The notes under the pieces are model-generated. The model was not told the DNA's origin. It worked only from the letters and a program-made list of their open reading frames with translations, and did not search any database. A stretch of 64,000 nt of DNA from Rheinheimera hassiensis (lineage in GTDB: Bacteria; Pseudomonadota; Gammaproteobacteria; Enterobacterales; Alteromonadaceae): assembly GCF_022436675.1 (NCBI RefSeq), contig NZ_JAKUJZ010000003.1:564598-628597 (forward strand). The letters run 5' to 3'. Below, piece after piece: positions 43,695 through 53,851 of this stretch (positions are counted from its first letter, which is position 1; every line of letters begins with the position of its first letter). Made by a program: the position numbers and the translations under genes.

Positions 43695-46274
43695 TTAAAC
43701 CTTACTGCTAACAATAAATTGCGAACCGTTATGATCCAGCAATATGGTACTGCCAGGCGCTACGTCGCCTTGTAATAATGCTTGCGCCAGCGGGTTTTCC
43801 AGATGCTGCTGAATAGCCCGCTTCAGTGGCCTGGCGCCATATAACGGGTCAAAGCCGACTTCTGCCAGTTTATCCAGTGCAGCTTCAGTAATACTGAAAC
43901 GATACTGCCGTTCAGCCAGCCTTTGCTCCAGCCTTGCCAGCTGAATTTTGGCGATACTGCGAATTTGCACATTATCCAGCGGGTGAAACACTACTGTCTC
44001 GTCCAGCCGGTTTAAAAACTCCGGCCGAAACTGCTTACTGAGCCCCCCCATCAGCATATCTTTCATCTGGCCGTAGCTGTATTCACGGTAATGCTCCTGA
44101 ATAAGATCCGAGCCCAGGTTCGATGTCATAATAATAACGGTGTTTTTAAAATCGACCGTACGGCCCTGGCTGTCTGTTAACCGGCCATCATCCAGCACCT
44201 GCAGTAAAATATTAAACACATCCGGATGGGCTTTTTCTACCTCGTCCAGCAGCACTACTGAATAGGGTTTACGCCGCACAGCTTCAGTTAAATAGCCACC
44301 TTCTTCGTAACCGACATAACCCGGCGGTGCGCCGACTAAACGTGATACGGCATGTTTTTCCATAAACTCTGACATGTCTATACGCACCATCGCATCGGGG
44401 CTGTCGAACAAAAAATTGGCCAGCGATTTAGTCAGCTCGGTTTTACCCACTCCGGTAGGGCCTAAAAACAGGAATGAGCCTATCGGTTTATTCGGATCAG
44501 CCAGGCCAGCCCGCGAACGGCGAATAGCATGCGATACCGCTGTTACCGCTTCGTCCTGGCCGATAACTTTCTCATGCAGCGCTTGCTCCATACGCAGCAG
44601 CTTGTCACGCTCGCCTTCGAGCATTTTATTCACCGGTATGCCGGTGGCTTTAGACAAGACATCTGCAATTTCCTGCTCAGTAACTTTGTTACGTAGCAGG
44701 GTATTTTCGTGCATTTCTGCCTGTGAAGCTAAATCGAGCTTTTTCTCCAGCTCAGGAATGCGGCCGTATTGCAACTCAGACATCCGCTGTAAATCACTGG
44801 CGCGGCGGGCAACTTCTAAATCAAGCCGGGCTTGTTCCAGCTCAGTTTTAATATTCTGCGTACCTTGTAATGCAGCCTTTTCTGACTCCCACACTTCATC
44901 CAGCTCGTTGTAGTGGGCATCAAGTTCGACAATTTGCTCCTGAATTGCATCCCGGCGTTTTTTACTGCCTTCGTCAGACTCTTTTGCCAGGGCATTGTCT
45001 TCCAGTTTTAACTGAATAATACGCCGTTCCAGCCGGTCCAGCTCTTCTGGTTTAGAGTCCATTTGCATACGGATGCTGGATGCTGCTTCGTCGATTAAGT
45101 CGATAGCTTTATCCGGTAATTGCCGGTCTGACACGTAACGGTGCGACAAGGTTGCCGCCGCCACTATCGCCGGATCGGTAATTTCCACCGCGTGGTGAAT
45201 TTCATAGCGCTCTTTTAAGCCCCGTAAAATAGCAATGGTGTCTTCCACTGACGGCTCTTCTACTAACACTTTTTGAAACCGCCGCTCCAGTGCCGCATCT
45301 TTTTCGATGTACTTGCGGTATTCATCCAAAGTGGTGGCGCCCAAACAGTGCAGCTCGCCGCGCGCCAGTGCCGGTTTTAACATATTGCCGGCATCCATCG
45401 CGCCCTCTGCTTTACCGGCCCCCACCATGGTATGAATTTCATCAATAAACAGAATCACCTGGCCTTCTTCTTTAGCCAGTTCATTCAGCACCGCTTTTAG
45501 CCGCTCTTCAAACTCACCACGGTATTTGGCGCCAGCTAATAAAGACCCCATGTCCAACGACAGTACCCGTTTATCTTTTAAGCCTTCAGGCACTTCTTTA
45601 TTGATAATACGCAGCGCTAACCCTTCAACGATAGCGGTTTTACCTACGCCAGGCTCGCCAATTAATACCGGGTTATTTTTAGTGCGCCGTTGTAATACCT
45701 GAATACAGCGACGAATTTCTTCATCCCGGCCTATTACCGGGTCTAGTTTACCTGCCTCGGCCCGGGCGGTTAAATCTACCGTGTATTTAGTTAATGCCTG
45801 GCGGGTGTCTTCGGCATTCACATCGTCGACTTTCTGGCCACCACGCATTTGAGTAATAGCCGTTTCTACATTTTCTTTGCTTACGCCGATTAAGCGTAAA
45901 ATTTTACCCAGATCAGATTTATCTTCCGTCGCCGCTAACACGAACAGCTCGCTGGAAATAAACTGATCTTTGCGTTTTTGTGCCAGCTTATCGCATTGCT
46001 GCAGCACCTGTGCAGTGGCAGAAGATAGCTGCAGGTTGGCGCCCTCGCCTTCAACCCGCGGTAACTTGTCTATCGACTGGCTAACCTTAGAGCGCAGTTC
46101 ATTAAAATTAATCGCCAGTTTGTTTAGCAGCTCACGCACTGTGCCGCCTTCCTGATTTAACAGGGCAAACATCAGGTGCACCGGCTCGATAAACTGCTGA
46201 TCGCGGCCAAGCGCCAGCGACTGCGCATCCGCTATCGCTTCCTGGAACTTACTGGTAAATTTTTCAAGACGCAT
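43695..46274 (-). CDS. clpB: ATP-dependent disaggregase ClpB
   Basis: This 859-aa Hsp100 chaperone rescues aggregated proteins with DnaK. It has the N-domain (1-150), NBD1 with GEPGVGKTA near 206-214, the middle coiled coil (about 400-525), and NBD2 with GPTGVGKTE near 606-614. It has [23 protein letters not shown] and the C-terminal [20 protein letters not shown] precedes ATG 46274. A heat-shock promoter lies upstream. Confidence 0.97.
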   Translation of the reverse strand: MRLEKFTSKFQEAIADAQSLALGRDQQFIEPVHLMFALLNQEGGTVRELLNKLAINFNELRSKVSQSIDKLPRVEGEGANLQLSSATAQVLQQCDKLAQKRKDQFISSELFVLAATEDKSDLGKILRLIGVSKENVETAITQMRGGQKVDDVNAEDTRQALTKYTVDLTARAEAGKLDPVIGRDEEIRRCIQVLQRRTKNNPVLIGEPGVGKTAIVEGLALRIINKEVPEGLKDKRVLSLDMGSLLAGAKYRGEFEERLKAVLNELAKEEGQVILFIDEIHTMVGAGKAEGAMDAGNMLKPALARGELHCLGATTLDEYRKYIEKDAALERRFQKVLVEEPSVEDTIAILRGLKERYEIHHAVEITDPAIVAAATLSHRYVSDRQLPDKAIDLIDEAASSIRMQMDSKPEELDRLERRIIQLKLEDNALAKESDEGSKKRRDAIQEQIVELDAHYNELDEVWESEKAALQGTQNIKTELEQARLDLEVARRASDLQRMSELQYGRIPELEKKLDLASQAEMHENTLLRNKVTEQEIADVLSKATGIPVNKMLEGERDKLLRMEQALHEKVIGQDEAVTAVSHAIRRSRAGLADPNKPIGSFLFLGPTGVGKTELTKSLANFLFDSPDAMVRIDMSEFMEKHAVSRLVGAPPGYVGYEEGGYLTEAVRRKPYSVVLLDEVEKAHPDVFNILLQVLDDGRLTDSQGRTVDFKNTVIIMTSNLGSDLIQEHYREYSYGQMKDMLMGGLSKQFRPEFLNRLDETVVFHPLDNVQIRSIAKIQLARLEQRLAERQYRFSITEAALDKLAEVGFDPLYGARPLKRAIQQHLENPLAQALLQGDVAPGSTILLDHNGSQFIVSSKV

Positions 46275-46290
46275 TTCTGGCTCCTACAAG

Positions 46291-46305
46291 CACAACACTG
46301 TTGTG
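46291..46305. repeat. 15-bp palindrome at the clpB transcription start
   Basis: CACAACA-C-TGTTGTG is a perfect inverted repeat at about the first transcribed bases after the sigma-32 promoter. It may form a 5-bp hairpin or be a protein-binding site. Confidence 0.45.
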
Positions 46306-46310
46306 TTATA

Positions 46311-46339
46311 AGATTGGGCGGTATTGCTGCAAATTCAAG
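46311..46339 (-). promoter_or_regulatory. Sigma-32 heat-shock promoter of clpB
   Basis: On the minus strand CTTGAA (46334-46339) and CCCAATCT (46311-46318) are 15 nt apart, close to the consensus CTTGAA-N12-16-CCCATNT. The start would fall near 46304, about 30 nt before clpB. Confidence 0.8.
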
Positions 46340-46367
46340 CAGACAAACGTCAAAAATTTGACTTAGA

Positions 46368-47102
46368 TCAGACTAACCAGATTGAACTGGCCATACGGCC
46401 GGTTTGGCCGTCACGCCGGTAGGAAAAAAACAACTCAGTTTGCTGATAAGTGCAGTGCTGGCCACCATAAATATGTTGCACCCCACAGGCTTGCAGGCGC
46501 TGTTTTGCCAGCAGATACAAATCCGCCTGCCACTTATTACTGTTGCCGCTTATAAAAGCCTGCTCCGCCTGTGCACTGTGATTAATAAAAGCAGCACGTA
46601 CCTCAGGCCCTACTTCAAATGCACTTTGGCTGATAGCCGGGCCAAGATATACCAGTACTTCAGCAGGCTTGGTAAAGTGCGCCAGTGTGGCTTCAATCAC
46701 GCCGTCACACAAACCGCGCCAGCCAGCATGCACTGCCGCCACCTGAGTGCCGGCTTTATCACACAATAACAACGGCAGGCAATCTGCTGTCATAACCGTG
46801 GCTACAACACCGGGCTCGCAGGTTACACTCGCATCGGCAGTATCCGCAGCGGAGGCTTTTGTCAGCACAGATACTGTCGTGCCATGCACCTGATTTAACC
46901 ACACCGGCGCTGCCGGCATCTGTGCCAGCAGTTGGTAAAGACGCCGGTTTTCAGCAACCCGCTCAGCATTATCTGCGACATGATTACCAAGATTTAAACT
47001 GGCATACACGCCGGTTGAGCAACCGCCGTTACGGGTGCTGCATACTGCCCGCACATTGGCCGGAGCTGGCCAGTCAGGCAGTAACAGCGGGTTGTCAGAC
47101 AT
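46368..47102 (-). CDS. pgeF: YfiH/PgeF family purine nucleoside phosphorylase (laccase-domain)
   Basis: This 244-aa protein has the family blocks STRNGGCS, WLNQVHGT, TADCLPLLLCD and VAAVHAGWRGL, then GPAISQSAFEVG and SYRRDGQTGRMASSIWL. The His/Cys zinc site (His in QVHG, Cys in ADCLP, His in VHAGW) is intact. Members act on purine nucleosides, and E. coli YfiH is also tied to peptidoglycan edit fidelity. ATG 47102 overlaps the rluD stop by 8 nt; ATG 47114 is less like the family N-terminus. Confidence 0.9.
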   Translation of the reverse strand: MSDNPLLLPDWPAPANVRAVCSTRNGGCSTGVYASLNLGNHVADNAERVAENRRLYQLLAQMPAAPVWLNQVHGTTVSVLTKASAADTADASVTCEPGVVATVMTADCLPLLLCDKAGTQVAAVHAGWRGLCDGVIEATLAHFTKPAEVLVYLGPAISQSAFEVGPEVRAAFINHSAQAEQAFISGNSNKWQADLYLLAKQRLQACGVQHIYGGQHCTYQQTELFFSYRRDGQTGRMASSIWLV

Positions 47103-48069
47103 AGTCCAGGCCATGCTCTGCCGTATCGGCCCGCAAAGCAGCAGTTAGCTGCACCATGTCATCCGGAATAGGCGCATGCCATTCCAGAATCTCCAGTGTA
47201 ATCGGATGAGCTAAACGCAGCATGGCGGCATGTAAAGCCTGGCGCCTAAAGTTACGCAGGATAGTCAGTAATTGTTCATCAGCCTTACGCGGTGGCCGTG
47301 GCCGACCGGCATACACAGGATCGCCTACCAGCGGATGATTAACATAAGTCATATGCACACGGATTTGATGCGTGCGGCCGGTTTCAAGCCGTAAACGCAA
47401 ACGGGTGTGAGCCCGGTATTTTTCCATTACGCGAAAATGCGTGGTTGCTGGCTTACCTGACTGGCTTACTGCCATGTGGGTGCGTTTGGTTGGGTGACGA
47501 CCTATCGGTTCGTCAATAGTACCGCCACCGGTCATGGCGCCATGGCATACGGCTTCGTATTCACGGGTAATCTCCCGCGCCTGCATCGCCTCAACCAAAT
47601 GGGTTTGCGCCGGGATGGTTTTTGCCACCACCATTAAACCGGTAGTGTCTTTATCCAAACGGTGAATAATACCAGCCCTTGGCACTTCACCTATACCCGG
47701 ACAGTGATGTAGTAGAGCATTCAGTAAAGTGCCATCGGCATTGCCGGCTCCAGGGTGTACAACCAACCCGGCGGGCTTATTGATCACCAGGATATGCTCG
47801 TCCTCATAGACGATATTTAACTCTATGGCTTCGGCTTCGAAACGCTGATCTTCAGGCAGCTCAGCCAGAATATCAATTTGCTCACCGCCGAGGAGTTTCT
47901 CCCTTGGCCGGTTTTGCATGGTGCCATTAACCTTAACTGCGTCCGCCAGGATCCACTCTTTTATTCTGGATCGTGAATAATCAGGGAACATTTCGGCCAG
48001 AACCTGATCTAAGCGCTTACCGAAAAGATGCTCTGGTACAATTTCTGAAAGTTTTAGCTGTTTTGTCAT
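47095..48069 (-). CDS. rluD: 23S rRNA pseudouridine synthase RluD
   Basis: This 324-aa enzyme modifies U1911, U1915 and U1917 in helix 69 of 23S rRNA. An S4-like domain (1-80; RLDQVLAEMFPDYSRSRIKEWI) precedes the catalytic domain with IIHRLDKDTTGLMVVAKT (catalytic Asp). The remainder includes ETGRTHQIRVHM. ATG 48069 matches the E. coli N-terminus. It is divergent from bamD, as in E. coli, and translationally overlaps pgeF. Confidence 0.95.
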   Translation of the reverse strand: MTKQLKLSEIVPEHLFGKRLDQVLAEMFPDYSRSRIKEWILADAVKVNGTMQNRPREKLLGGEQIDILAELPEDQRFEAEAIELNIVYEDEHILVINKPAGLVVHPGAGNADGTLLNALLHHCPGIGEVPRAGIIHRLDKDTTGLMVVAKTIPAQTHLVEAMQAREITREYEAVCHGAMTGGGTIDEPIGRHPTKRTHMAVSQSGKPATTHFRVMEKYRAHTRLRLRLETGRTHQIRVHMTYVNHPLVGDPVYAGRPRPPRKADEQLLTILRNFRRQALHAAMLRLAHPITLEILEWHAPIPDDMVQLTAALRADTAEHGLDYV

Positions 48070-48192
48070 AACGGAAGCAGTTATCCTGTGTGCAACCCCG
48101 GCAGGTCTGGGGTAGAATCGCAATAGTGTGTATTTTAGCGATTTTACGTCAGACTAGACAGCCATTTAGCTCAAGTAGTAACGGATTTTTAA

Positions 48193-48942
48193 ATGAAAGC
48201 GAATTTTTTACTGATTTCTTTACTGGCATTAACCCTTACGGCCTGTGCCGGTAAACCGAAGGAAGCGGATACCAGTAATACACAAACCGCGCAAACCATG
48301 TATCAGCAAGCCAAAGAAGTATTAGATAACGGCTTGTACAACCGCGCTATTGAGCTGTTAATGGCCGTAGAAAGCCGTTACCCGTTCGGGCCTTTAGCCA
48401 GGCAGGTACAGCTGGATTTGATCTATGCTCATTATCAGGCTGGCGATGTACAAAAAGCACTGGCCGGCATTGACCGTTTTATCCGCCTGAACCCTAACCA
48501 TCCTGAGCTGGACTACGTGTACTACATGCGTGGCCTGAGTAATATGAAAGCCGACGAGAATGCGCTGCATAATATGCTGGGTATTGACCGTGCAGACCGT
48601 GATCTGGCCAGCACCCGCCAGGCGTTTGATGATTTTAAATTACTAGTCAGCAGCTTTCCTAACAGCAAATACGCTGCTGAAGCGAAAAAACGTATGTTAA
48701 GCATTAAAGATGCGCTGGCCCGGCATGAACTGCTGGTAGCGGATTACTACATGCGCCGTGGTGCTTATCTGGCCGCAGCTAACCGCGGCAAATATATTGT
48801 TGAGTTTTACCGCGACTCGCCATTAGTTGAGCAGGCGCTTGAGGTAATGGTAGAAAGCTACGACAAACTGGGGCTGAGCAAGCTAAAAGAAGACACTTAC
48901 CAGGTGTTAAAACTTAACTTCCCGCAAAATACCAAGTTTTAA
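48193..48942 (+). CDS. bamD: Outer-membrane assembly lipoprotein BamD
   Basis: This 249-aa lipoprotein (lipobox LTAC, Cys about 19) has TPR-like repeats: AKEVLDNGLYNRAIELLMAV, YPFGPLARQVQLDLIYAHYQ, HPELDYVYYMRGLSN and the later YYMRRGAYLAAANRGKYIVE. It is an essential component of the Bam beta-barrel machine, bound to BamA at the inner face of the outer membrane. A weak ACGGA precedes ATG 48193. Confidence 0.95.
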   Translation: MKANFLLISLLALTLTACAGKPKEADTSNTQTAQTMYQQAKEVLDNGLYNRAIELLMAVESRYPFGPLARQVQLDLIYAHYQAGDVQKALAGIDRFIRLNPNHPELDYVYYMRGLSNMKADENALHNMLGIDRADRDLASTRQAFDDFKLLVSSFPNSKYAAEAKKRMLSIKDALARHELLVADYYMRRGAYLAAANRGKYIVEFYRDSPLVEQALEVMVESYDKLGLSKLKEDTYQVLKLNFPQNTKF

Positions 48943-48949
48943 ACCAGAC

Positions 48950-48975
48950 AGCCCCGCCAAAGCGGGGCTTTTTAT
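48950..48975 (+). terminator. Terminator of bamD
   Basis: AGCCCCGC/GCGGGGCT with a CAAA loop, followed by TTTTATT. Confidence 0.88.
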
Positions 48976-48980
48976 TAGTG

Positions 48981-50342
48981 CTAAATAGCCTCTAATGCTT
49001 CGGCAAGTTTACTAACCCCTATTACTTCCATACCGGTTATCGGCTCTTTCGGGCAATTTGCCTGAGGTACTATTGCACGCTTAAAGCCATGTTTGGCGGC
49101 CTCACGTAATCGTTCCTGGCCACTTGGCACCGGCCTAATTTCACCTGCCAGCCCAACTTCGCCAAACACCACTAAATCGTTTGGCAATGGCTTATCACGA
49201 AAACTCGACACCAGCGCCAGCAAAGTAGCTAAATCGGCGCTGGTTTCGTTTACCTTAACGCCGCCTACCACGTTGACAAACACATCCTGATCAGCCATTT
49301 GTATGCCTGCGTGGCGGTGCATAACAGCCAGTAACATCGATATACGGTTTTGCTCCATCCCCAGTGTAACCCGGCGCGGGTTGTTCAATGGTGAATAATC
49401 TACCAGCCCTTGTATTTCTACCAGCAGCGGCCGCGTGCCTTCCCACAACACCATAACAATACTGCCGGATTGGTCTTCCTTGCCACGGGTTAAAAATATA
49501 GCTGACGGGTTTTTTACCTCTTTCATGCCCTGGCCGGTCATAGCAAATACGCCAAGCTCATTTACCGGACCAAAGCGGTTTTTATTGCCACGCATAGTGC
49601 GGTAACGGTTATCACTGTCACCATCAAGCATAACCGAGCAATCAATGCAGTGCTCCAGCACTTTAGGGCCGGCCAACGAGCCGTCTTTAGTAACATGGCC
49701 AACCATAATAATGGCGATATGATGCTGTTTGGCAAAACGGGTTAAAAAGGCCGCACTTTCGCGCACCTGCGACACACTGCCAGGTGCCGACTGAATATCG
49801 GCCAGATGCATTACCTGGATCGAGTCAATAACCATAATGCGCGGCTTTTCCTGCTGTGCCAGCAGGCAAATCGTTTCCACATTGGTTTCAGCCAGCATTT
49901 TCAATGCGTTGGTGGGCAAACCCAAACGCTGCGCCCGCATGGCTACCTGTTGCAATGACTCTTCACCGGTAACATAAAGTGCGCCGCCCTGTTGTGCCAG
50001 GCCACACATAATTTGCAGCAATAAGGTACTTTTACCGGCGCCGGGATGGCCGCCAATTAAAATAGCCGAACCCGGCACTATGCCACCGCCCAGTACACGG
50101 TCGAACTCAGCAAAGCCACTGCTAAAGCGCGGCACATCTTGTAAGTCTACTTCGTCCAGTCGTACCACTTTTGCCACCGCAGCACCGGCGTAACCTTCAA
50201 AACGGGTATTTTTACTGCTGGCGGTACCTAAACGTACTTCACTAACGGTATTCCAGGCTCCACATTCTGTGCACTGGCCTTGCCAGCGTACAAAGTCAGC
50301 GCCGCAGTCACTGCAGACGTAAGCGGTTTTTACTTTTGCCAT
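48981..50342 (-). CDS. radA: DNA repair protein RadA
   Basis: This 453-aa RecA-like branch-migration helicase has a C4 zinc finger (CSDCGADFVRWQGQCTEC region, 10-27), Walker A GGHPGAGKST near 97 and the RadA-specific KNRFG near 256. A C-terminal Lon-like domain (about 300-453, VNVVGGVKV and VFGEVGLAGEIRPV) completes it. It acts in recombinational repair. It is divergent from the PilZ gene. Confidence 0.96.
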   Translation of the reverse strand: MAKVKTAYVCSDCGADFVRWQGQCTECGAWNTVSEVRLGTASSKNTRFEGYAGAAVAKVVRLDEVDLQDVPRFSSGFAEFDRVLGGGIVPGSAILIGGHPGAGKSTLLLQIMCGLAQQGGALYVTGEESLQQVAMRAQRLGLPTNALKMLAETNVETICLLAQQEKPRIMVIDSIQVMHLADIQSAPGSVSQVRESAAFLTRFAKQHHIAIIMVGHVTKDGSLAGPKVLEHCIDCSVMLDGDSDNRYRTMRGNKNRFGPVNELGVFAMTGQGMKEVKNPSAIFLTRGKEDQSGSIVMVLWEGTRPLLVEIQGLVDYSPLNNPRRVTLGMEQNRISMLLAVMHRHAGIQMADQDVFVNVVGGVKVNETSADLATLLALVSSFRDKPLPNDLVVFGEVGLAGEIRPVPSGQERLREAAKHGFKRAIVPQANCPKEPITGMEVIGVSKLAEALEAI

Positions 50343-50462
50343 AATTTATTTTCTCAAGCTAAATGAAAGGCATGGATATTGCTTTTCAATTTGTAACAAC
50401 GTAGCGTACTACAGATTATAACCCCAAGGTGCCGGTATTATGGCATTTAACCTGACTGAATT

Positions 50463-52985
50463 ATGACAGCAGAAGATTTACAGGAATACGTCGGCGTTAT
50501 TGACCGCATGAAAAGCTTACTGAACTCAGCTGACTTTGATCAGGTGTTCGGTTTATTAACGTCCGATATTCCTAAATCCAAACAGTTCCTGTTAAAAATG
50601 GAACTGAAACGCATGGCTCAGCCCTGTAATTACTTTATTGATTTACGTGGCCATGTGGATGGTGATGTTAAACCTTATGAATATAAAGGCAAAACTCACT
50701 ATATGGATAATAACGCCATTAAGGTGTTTGAAAACGGCCTGAAACAATATGGCGGTTACACTCTTGGTTTGTATGAAGAAGTGCGTAATACCGAAAACAA
50801 CTTTCGTGTAATGCACCGTAAAGAAACCGAAGAACGGGTAAAAAATGCCCTGCAGCAATCGGCAAGCGGTAAAAATCATGACGAAGAGGACAATTTGCCA
50901 CCTCAAGTGGCAGATATAATTTCCTTTGGCAACTATACCACCCGACGCGATGAGCGGATGAATTATGCCATTGAAGTGGAAATAGAGCTGAATAAACAGC
51001 GTGTAACAGCCAGCACATCAGACTTATCGGTATCAGGCTGCAAGGTTAAACTAACCAAACCGGTAAAGGTTGATGCCGGTGCCGAACTAAAACTCTATTT
51101 TACCGGCCTGGAGCAGGAGTTTATGCTCGGCCTTACAGACGGTGTCATGTATAAAGTGGTTGATACTGAGTCACAGGGCCAGAACCACTATTTGCGCCTG
51201 CAACGCTTGCAAGATGGCAATGAGCAACAATTTGCCGACTTTTTACAGAAGTTTATTACCGGCAACAAACGCCGTTATAAAGTGAACCTCGACAGCGTAT
51301 GCCATAGCATGCGTACCAAAGGCTATGAGCAGTTTTACCTGCCGCGTCTTGGCAGCCTGCCGGTATTTATTGCTGTAAAAGACGGCCAACCGATTCCGAT
51401 GTTTGCGCTGACCACCGAATATAACCGCTCTATCTGGCATTATTTTCTGGATGAGCAACATCAGGCTATTTTTGACAGCCTGCTATCAGTAAAACGGCTG
51501 AAACAACTGCTGCAACAAAGTAGTGAAGAAAAATCGACCATTCTGTACTGTTTTACCCACGCCGCGAAAGGAAAATTGTTTTTCTACTCAGCAACCAGTG
51601 AAGAACTGGCGGCTTCTGAGCAGCTAAAAGAATTATTTCTTGGCTTTGGGGCAAGCAAACCCAGTTGGCGGATAGTGCACTGCAACTTGTTGCGCACAGC
51701 TGCAACTATGGCCGAAATGCCAGCAACAGTGCCCGAGCAATACGCGGTTAAAAAGCCTGCATCACAAATACCATTAATAAAAGGCCTGCTGCAGGACTTA
51801 CGGTATATTGTGAACCTGACTGATATCAGCAGCACCGACAGCACCCTCTGGTATCAGAGTTATGAAGTGAACCAGCAACAACTTAAACTGCTTGCCCAGT
51901 TTGGTCATAAAAAACGCCCCGGCATTGCCTCCTGCGAAGCCATACCGGTGCAATATGTTAATCTGCGCTCAGAGTCCCGCTATCTGTATAAAACCGCGGT
52001 AATGGTAAAAGATCCACAAAGCCAGACCGAGCTAAGTGGCCACAGCAGGGATTTTTCATCAAAAGGCTTGCAGTTGGAAACAGCCTTGCCGGTAAGGTTT
52101 AATAAAGGCGATATTCTGCGGTTACGCCTGCCTGATATGCAAAAGATCAGCAACCGCCACAGCCTCAGTGAACTGCCGTATGAAGTCATGGCTGTAAGCA
52201 AAAGCCATACAATTATGAACCTGCGCGCAGCTGAGACAGATGAGCCTCACATCGGTCGTTTGTTTTTCCAGCAATTGATCCAAAGCAACCGTGCCAAACT
52301 GACGCCGGCAGAAGAAAGCCCTAAATATCCCGGCCTGGCGCATGCCTTACGCAATATGTACCTGAACTCTCAAAATAGCTTTGCGCTGTTTTTACACCGC
52401 AAAGGTATTCGCTATGAAATTAATACCGTCGCTAAAGCCAGCGATAGCAACAGCCTTTATCAGCTGCTAAATTTACAACAGCAGCATAGTAATGGTATTG
52501 ATTTGAATATGATCCTGCGCAATAACGCTGCCAGCCTGCAATTTGCGCAACAACTTAAACAGATGAAGCGCTTTGACAACGCCAGAAGCTACGAGCTTTT
52601 TATCGCATTGCCTGCCGATATTACGGCCGGAAATATCGAACCAGATTGTCGCTATGATTACGAATTCAGCTCCGAGCAGAAAAAACAGCAATTTGTGCTG
52701 GATGCGCTGCAACAAGGCAGTTTGTTTTGTTTTCGCCTGACGTTATCCCGCACCGGCAGGCCTGACACCGATTATATTGCAGCTGAAATGAACTACATAA
52801 GCACCTACGCCATTCATAAAGCCAAACAGTTGGAAGAAGAGTTATGGAGTGTGGCAGGCGTAATAGATGTAATTGATATTTCAGAAGAAGTGCCCTGGCG
52901 TTATGGTGCTGCGGTAAATCCTGTTAGCCATAAAGTACAACAGCAACAGAAGTTAACACTCCAGCTTAAGCAACCAGTCACGTAA
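50463..52985 (+). CDS. Large protein with two PilZ-type motifs, candidate c-di-GMP effector
   Basis: This 840-aa cytoplasmic protein has two PilZ-like signatures. The first is RRDER (about 161) followed by DLSVSGCKV (about 186). The second is RSESR (about 502) followed by DFSSKGLQLE (about 528). The intervening and C-terminal regions have no motif I recognise. Both pairs have the RxxxR and DxSxxG residues that bind c-di-GMP. It lies between radA and serB. No clear ribosome site precedes ATG 50463. Its last 33 nt overlap the convergent alpha/beta hydrolase gene. Confidence 0.82.
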   Translation: MTAEDLQEYVGVIDRMKSLLNSADFDQVFGLLTSDIPKSKQFLLKMELKRMAQPCNYFIDLRGHVDGDVKPYEYKGKTHYMDNNAIKVFENGLKQYGGYTLGLYEEVRNTENNFRVMHRKETEERVKNALQQSASGKNHDEEDNLPPQVADIISFGNYTTRRDERMNYAIEVEIELNKQRVTASTSDLSVSGCKVKLTKPVKVDAGAELKLYFTGLEQEFMLGLTDGVMYKVVDTESQGQNHYLRLQRLQDGNEQQFADFLQKFITGNKRRYKVNLDSVCHSMRTKGYEQFYLPRLGSLPVFIAVKDGQPIPMFALTTEYNRSIWHYFLDEQHQAIFDSLLSVKRLKQLLQQSSEEKSTILYCFTHAAKGKLFFYSATSEELAASEQLKELFLGFGASKPSWRIVHCNLLRTAATMAEMPATVPEQYAVKKPASQIPLIKGLLQDLRYIVNLTDISSTDSTLWYQSYEVNQQQLKLLAQFGHKKRPGIASCEAIPVQYVNLRSESRYLYKTAVMVKDPQSQTELSGHSRDFSSKGLQLETALPVRFNKGDILRLRLPDMQKISNRHSLSELPYEVMAVSKSHTIMNLRAAETDEPHIGRLFFQQLIQSNRAKLTPAEESPKYPGLAHALRNMYLNSQNSFALFLHRKGIRYEINTVAKASDSNSLYQLLNLQQQHSNGIDLNMILRNNAASLQFAQQLKQMKRFDNARSYELFIALPADITAGNIEPDCRYDYEFSSEQKKQQFVLDALQQGSLFCFRLTLSRTGRPDTDYIAAEMNYISTYAIHKAKQLEEELWSVAGVIDVIDISEEVPWRYGAAVNPVSHKVQQQQKLTLQLKQPVT

Positions 52986-53849
52986 TTGAGCAAAATGATC
53001 CTGCACTGCGCTGGGATGCGTCAGCATAGAAATATGGTCATAATCCTGCTGATAGCCCGTAGCAAGGCCCAGTAAGCTAAAACGTGCCCGCGGTGCAGTT
53101 TCAGCAATAAATGCTTTTACATCATTCGGATGGCCCAGCAAGCGGTCATTTTGGCCGGCAAAGTGCCACACCGGTGGCCACTGCGTTGTTTTACTGCTGT
53201 GGCCATAATCAAACTGATCGGTTAAATCGGTAAAAGCAGAGCCGGCTATCCACTGTACGGTATCCTGTAAAAACTGCTGCGGCTCATCATCGGCGCCAAA
53301 ACGCCATTTACGTGCCGGAAAATAACCGTACTTTTTACTCAACCAGGGTGCCAGCTTATTCCAGATCAGGTTAATTTTCAGCTTGCGCTCCAGGCTTTGT
53401 ACGCTGATAACCCTTTTACTGCCAAAACACACCTTGGCAGCCACTTTAGCGCTAAGCTGCGGAAAACGCGCCAGGCTGGCAGCGGCAACTACACCGCCCC
53501 ACGAGTGTGCGATCAGGATAACTTTTTGTTGATGCAACTGGTACACGTGTTCAATTAACGCCGGGATATCGCAGGTGATCATTTGTTGCTGGCTTTGAGC
53601 AAAACCTTCTGACACATGTGGCTTTGATAAACCACGACCGGCAAAATCAGCGCAGTACACCATAAAACCGTTATCGGCCAGATAACAACCCAGCCCCTTA
53701 CCCGACTGGCTATAAAAAATACGGCCGTTTTCAATAGCACCGTGCAGCATCAGTATCGGTGCTATGCCCTGTTGCATCGGTAATAAGCGGCGTAAATGCA
53801 GCTGGTATTTGTCTAAATCCAGATAAAGCGAACTTTGCTGATGTTTCAT
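52953..53849 (-). CDS. Alpha/beta hydrolase
   Basis: This 298-aa soluble hydrolase has a complete apparent triad: nucleophile in LIAHSWGGVVAA (Ser about 116), acid in GQNDRLLG, and His in DYDHISML near the C-terminus. The oxyanion-type motif is MLHGAIENG. No signal peptide is visible; the substrate is unknown. It starts 2 nt before the end of the serB gene region on the same strand (serB stop at 53852), so the two are probably co-transcribed, and it overlaps the PilZ gene tail to tail. Confidence 0.8.
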   Translation of the reverse strand: MKHQQSSLYLDLDKYQLHLRRLLPMQQGIAPILMLHGAIENGRIFYSQSGKGLGCYLADNGFMVYCADFAGRGLSKPHVSEGFAQSQQQMITCDIPALIEHVYQLHQQKVILIAHSWGGVVAAASLARFPQLSAKVAAKVCFGSKRVISVQSLERKLKINLIWNKLAPWLSKKYGYFPARKWRFGADDEPQQFLQDTVQWIAGSAFTDLTDQFDYGHSSKTTQWPPVWHFAGQNDRLLGHPNDVKAFIAETAPRARFSLLGLATGYQQDYDHISMLTHPSAVQDHFAQLRDWLLKLEC

Positions 53850-53851
53850 GC

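Noticed and set aside
44374..44913. 179-codon plus-strand open frame inside clpB
   Set aside because: Serine-rich antisense shadow of the conserved ClpB sequence; no independent support.
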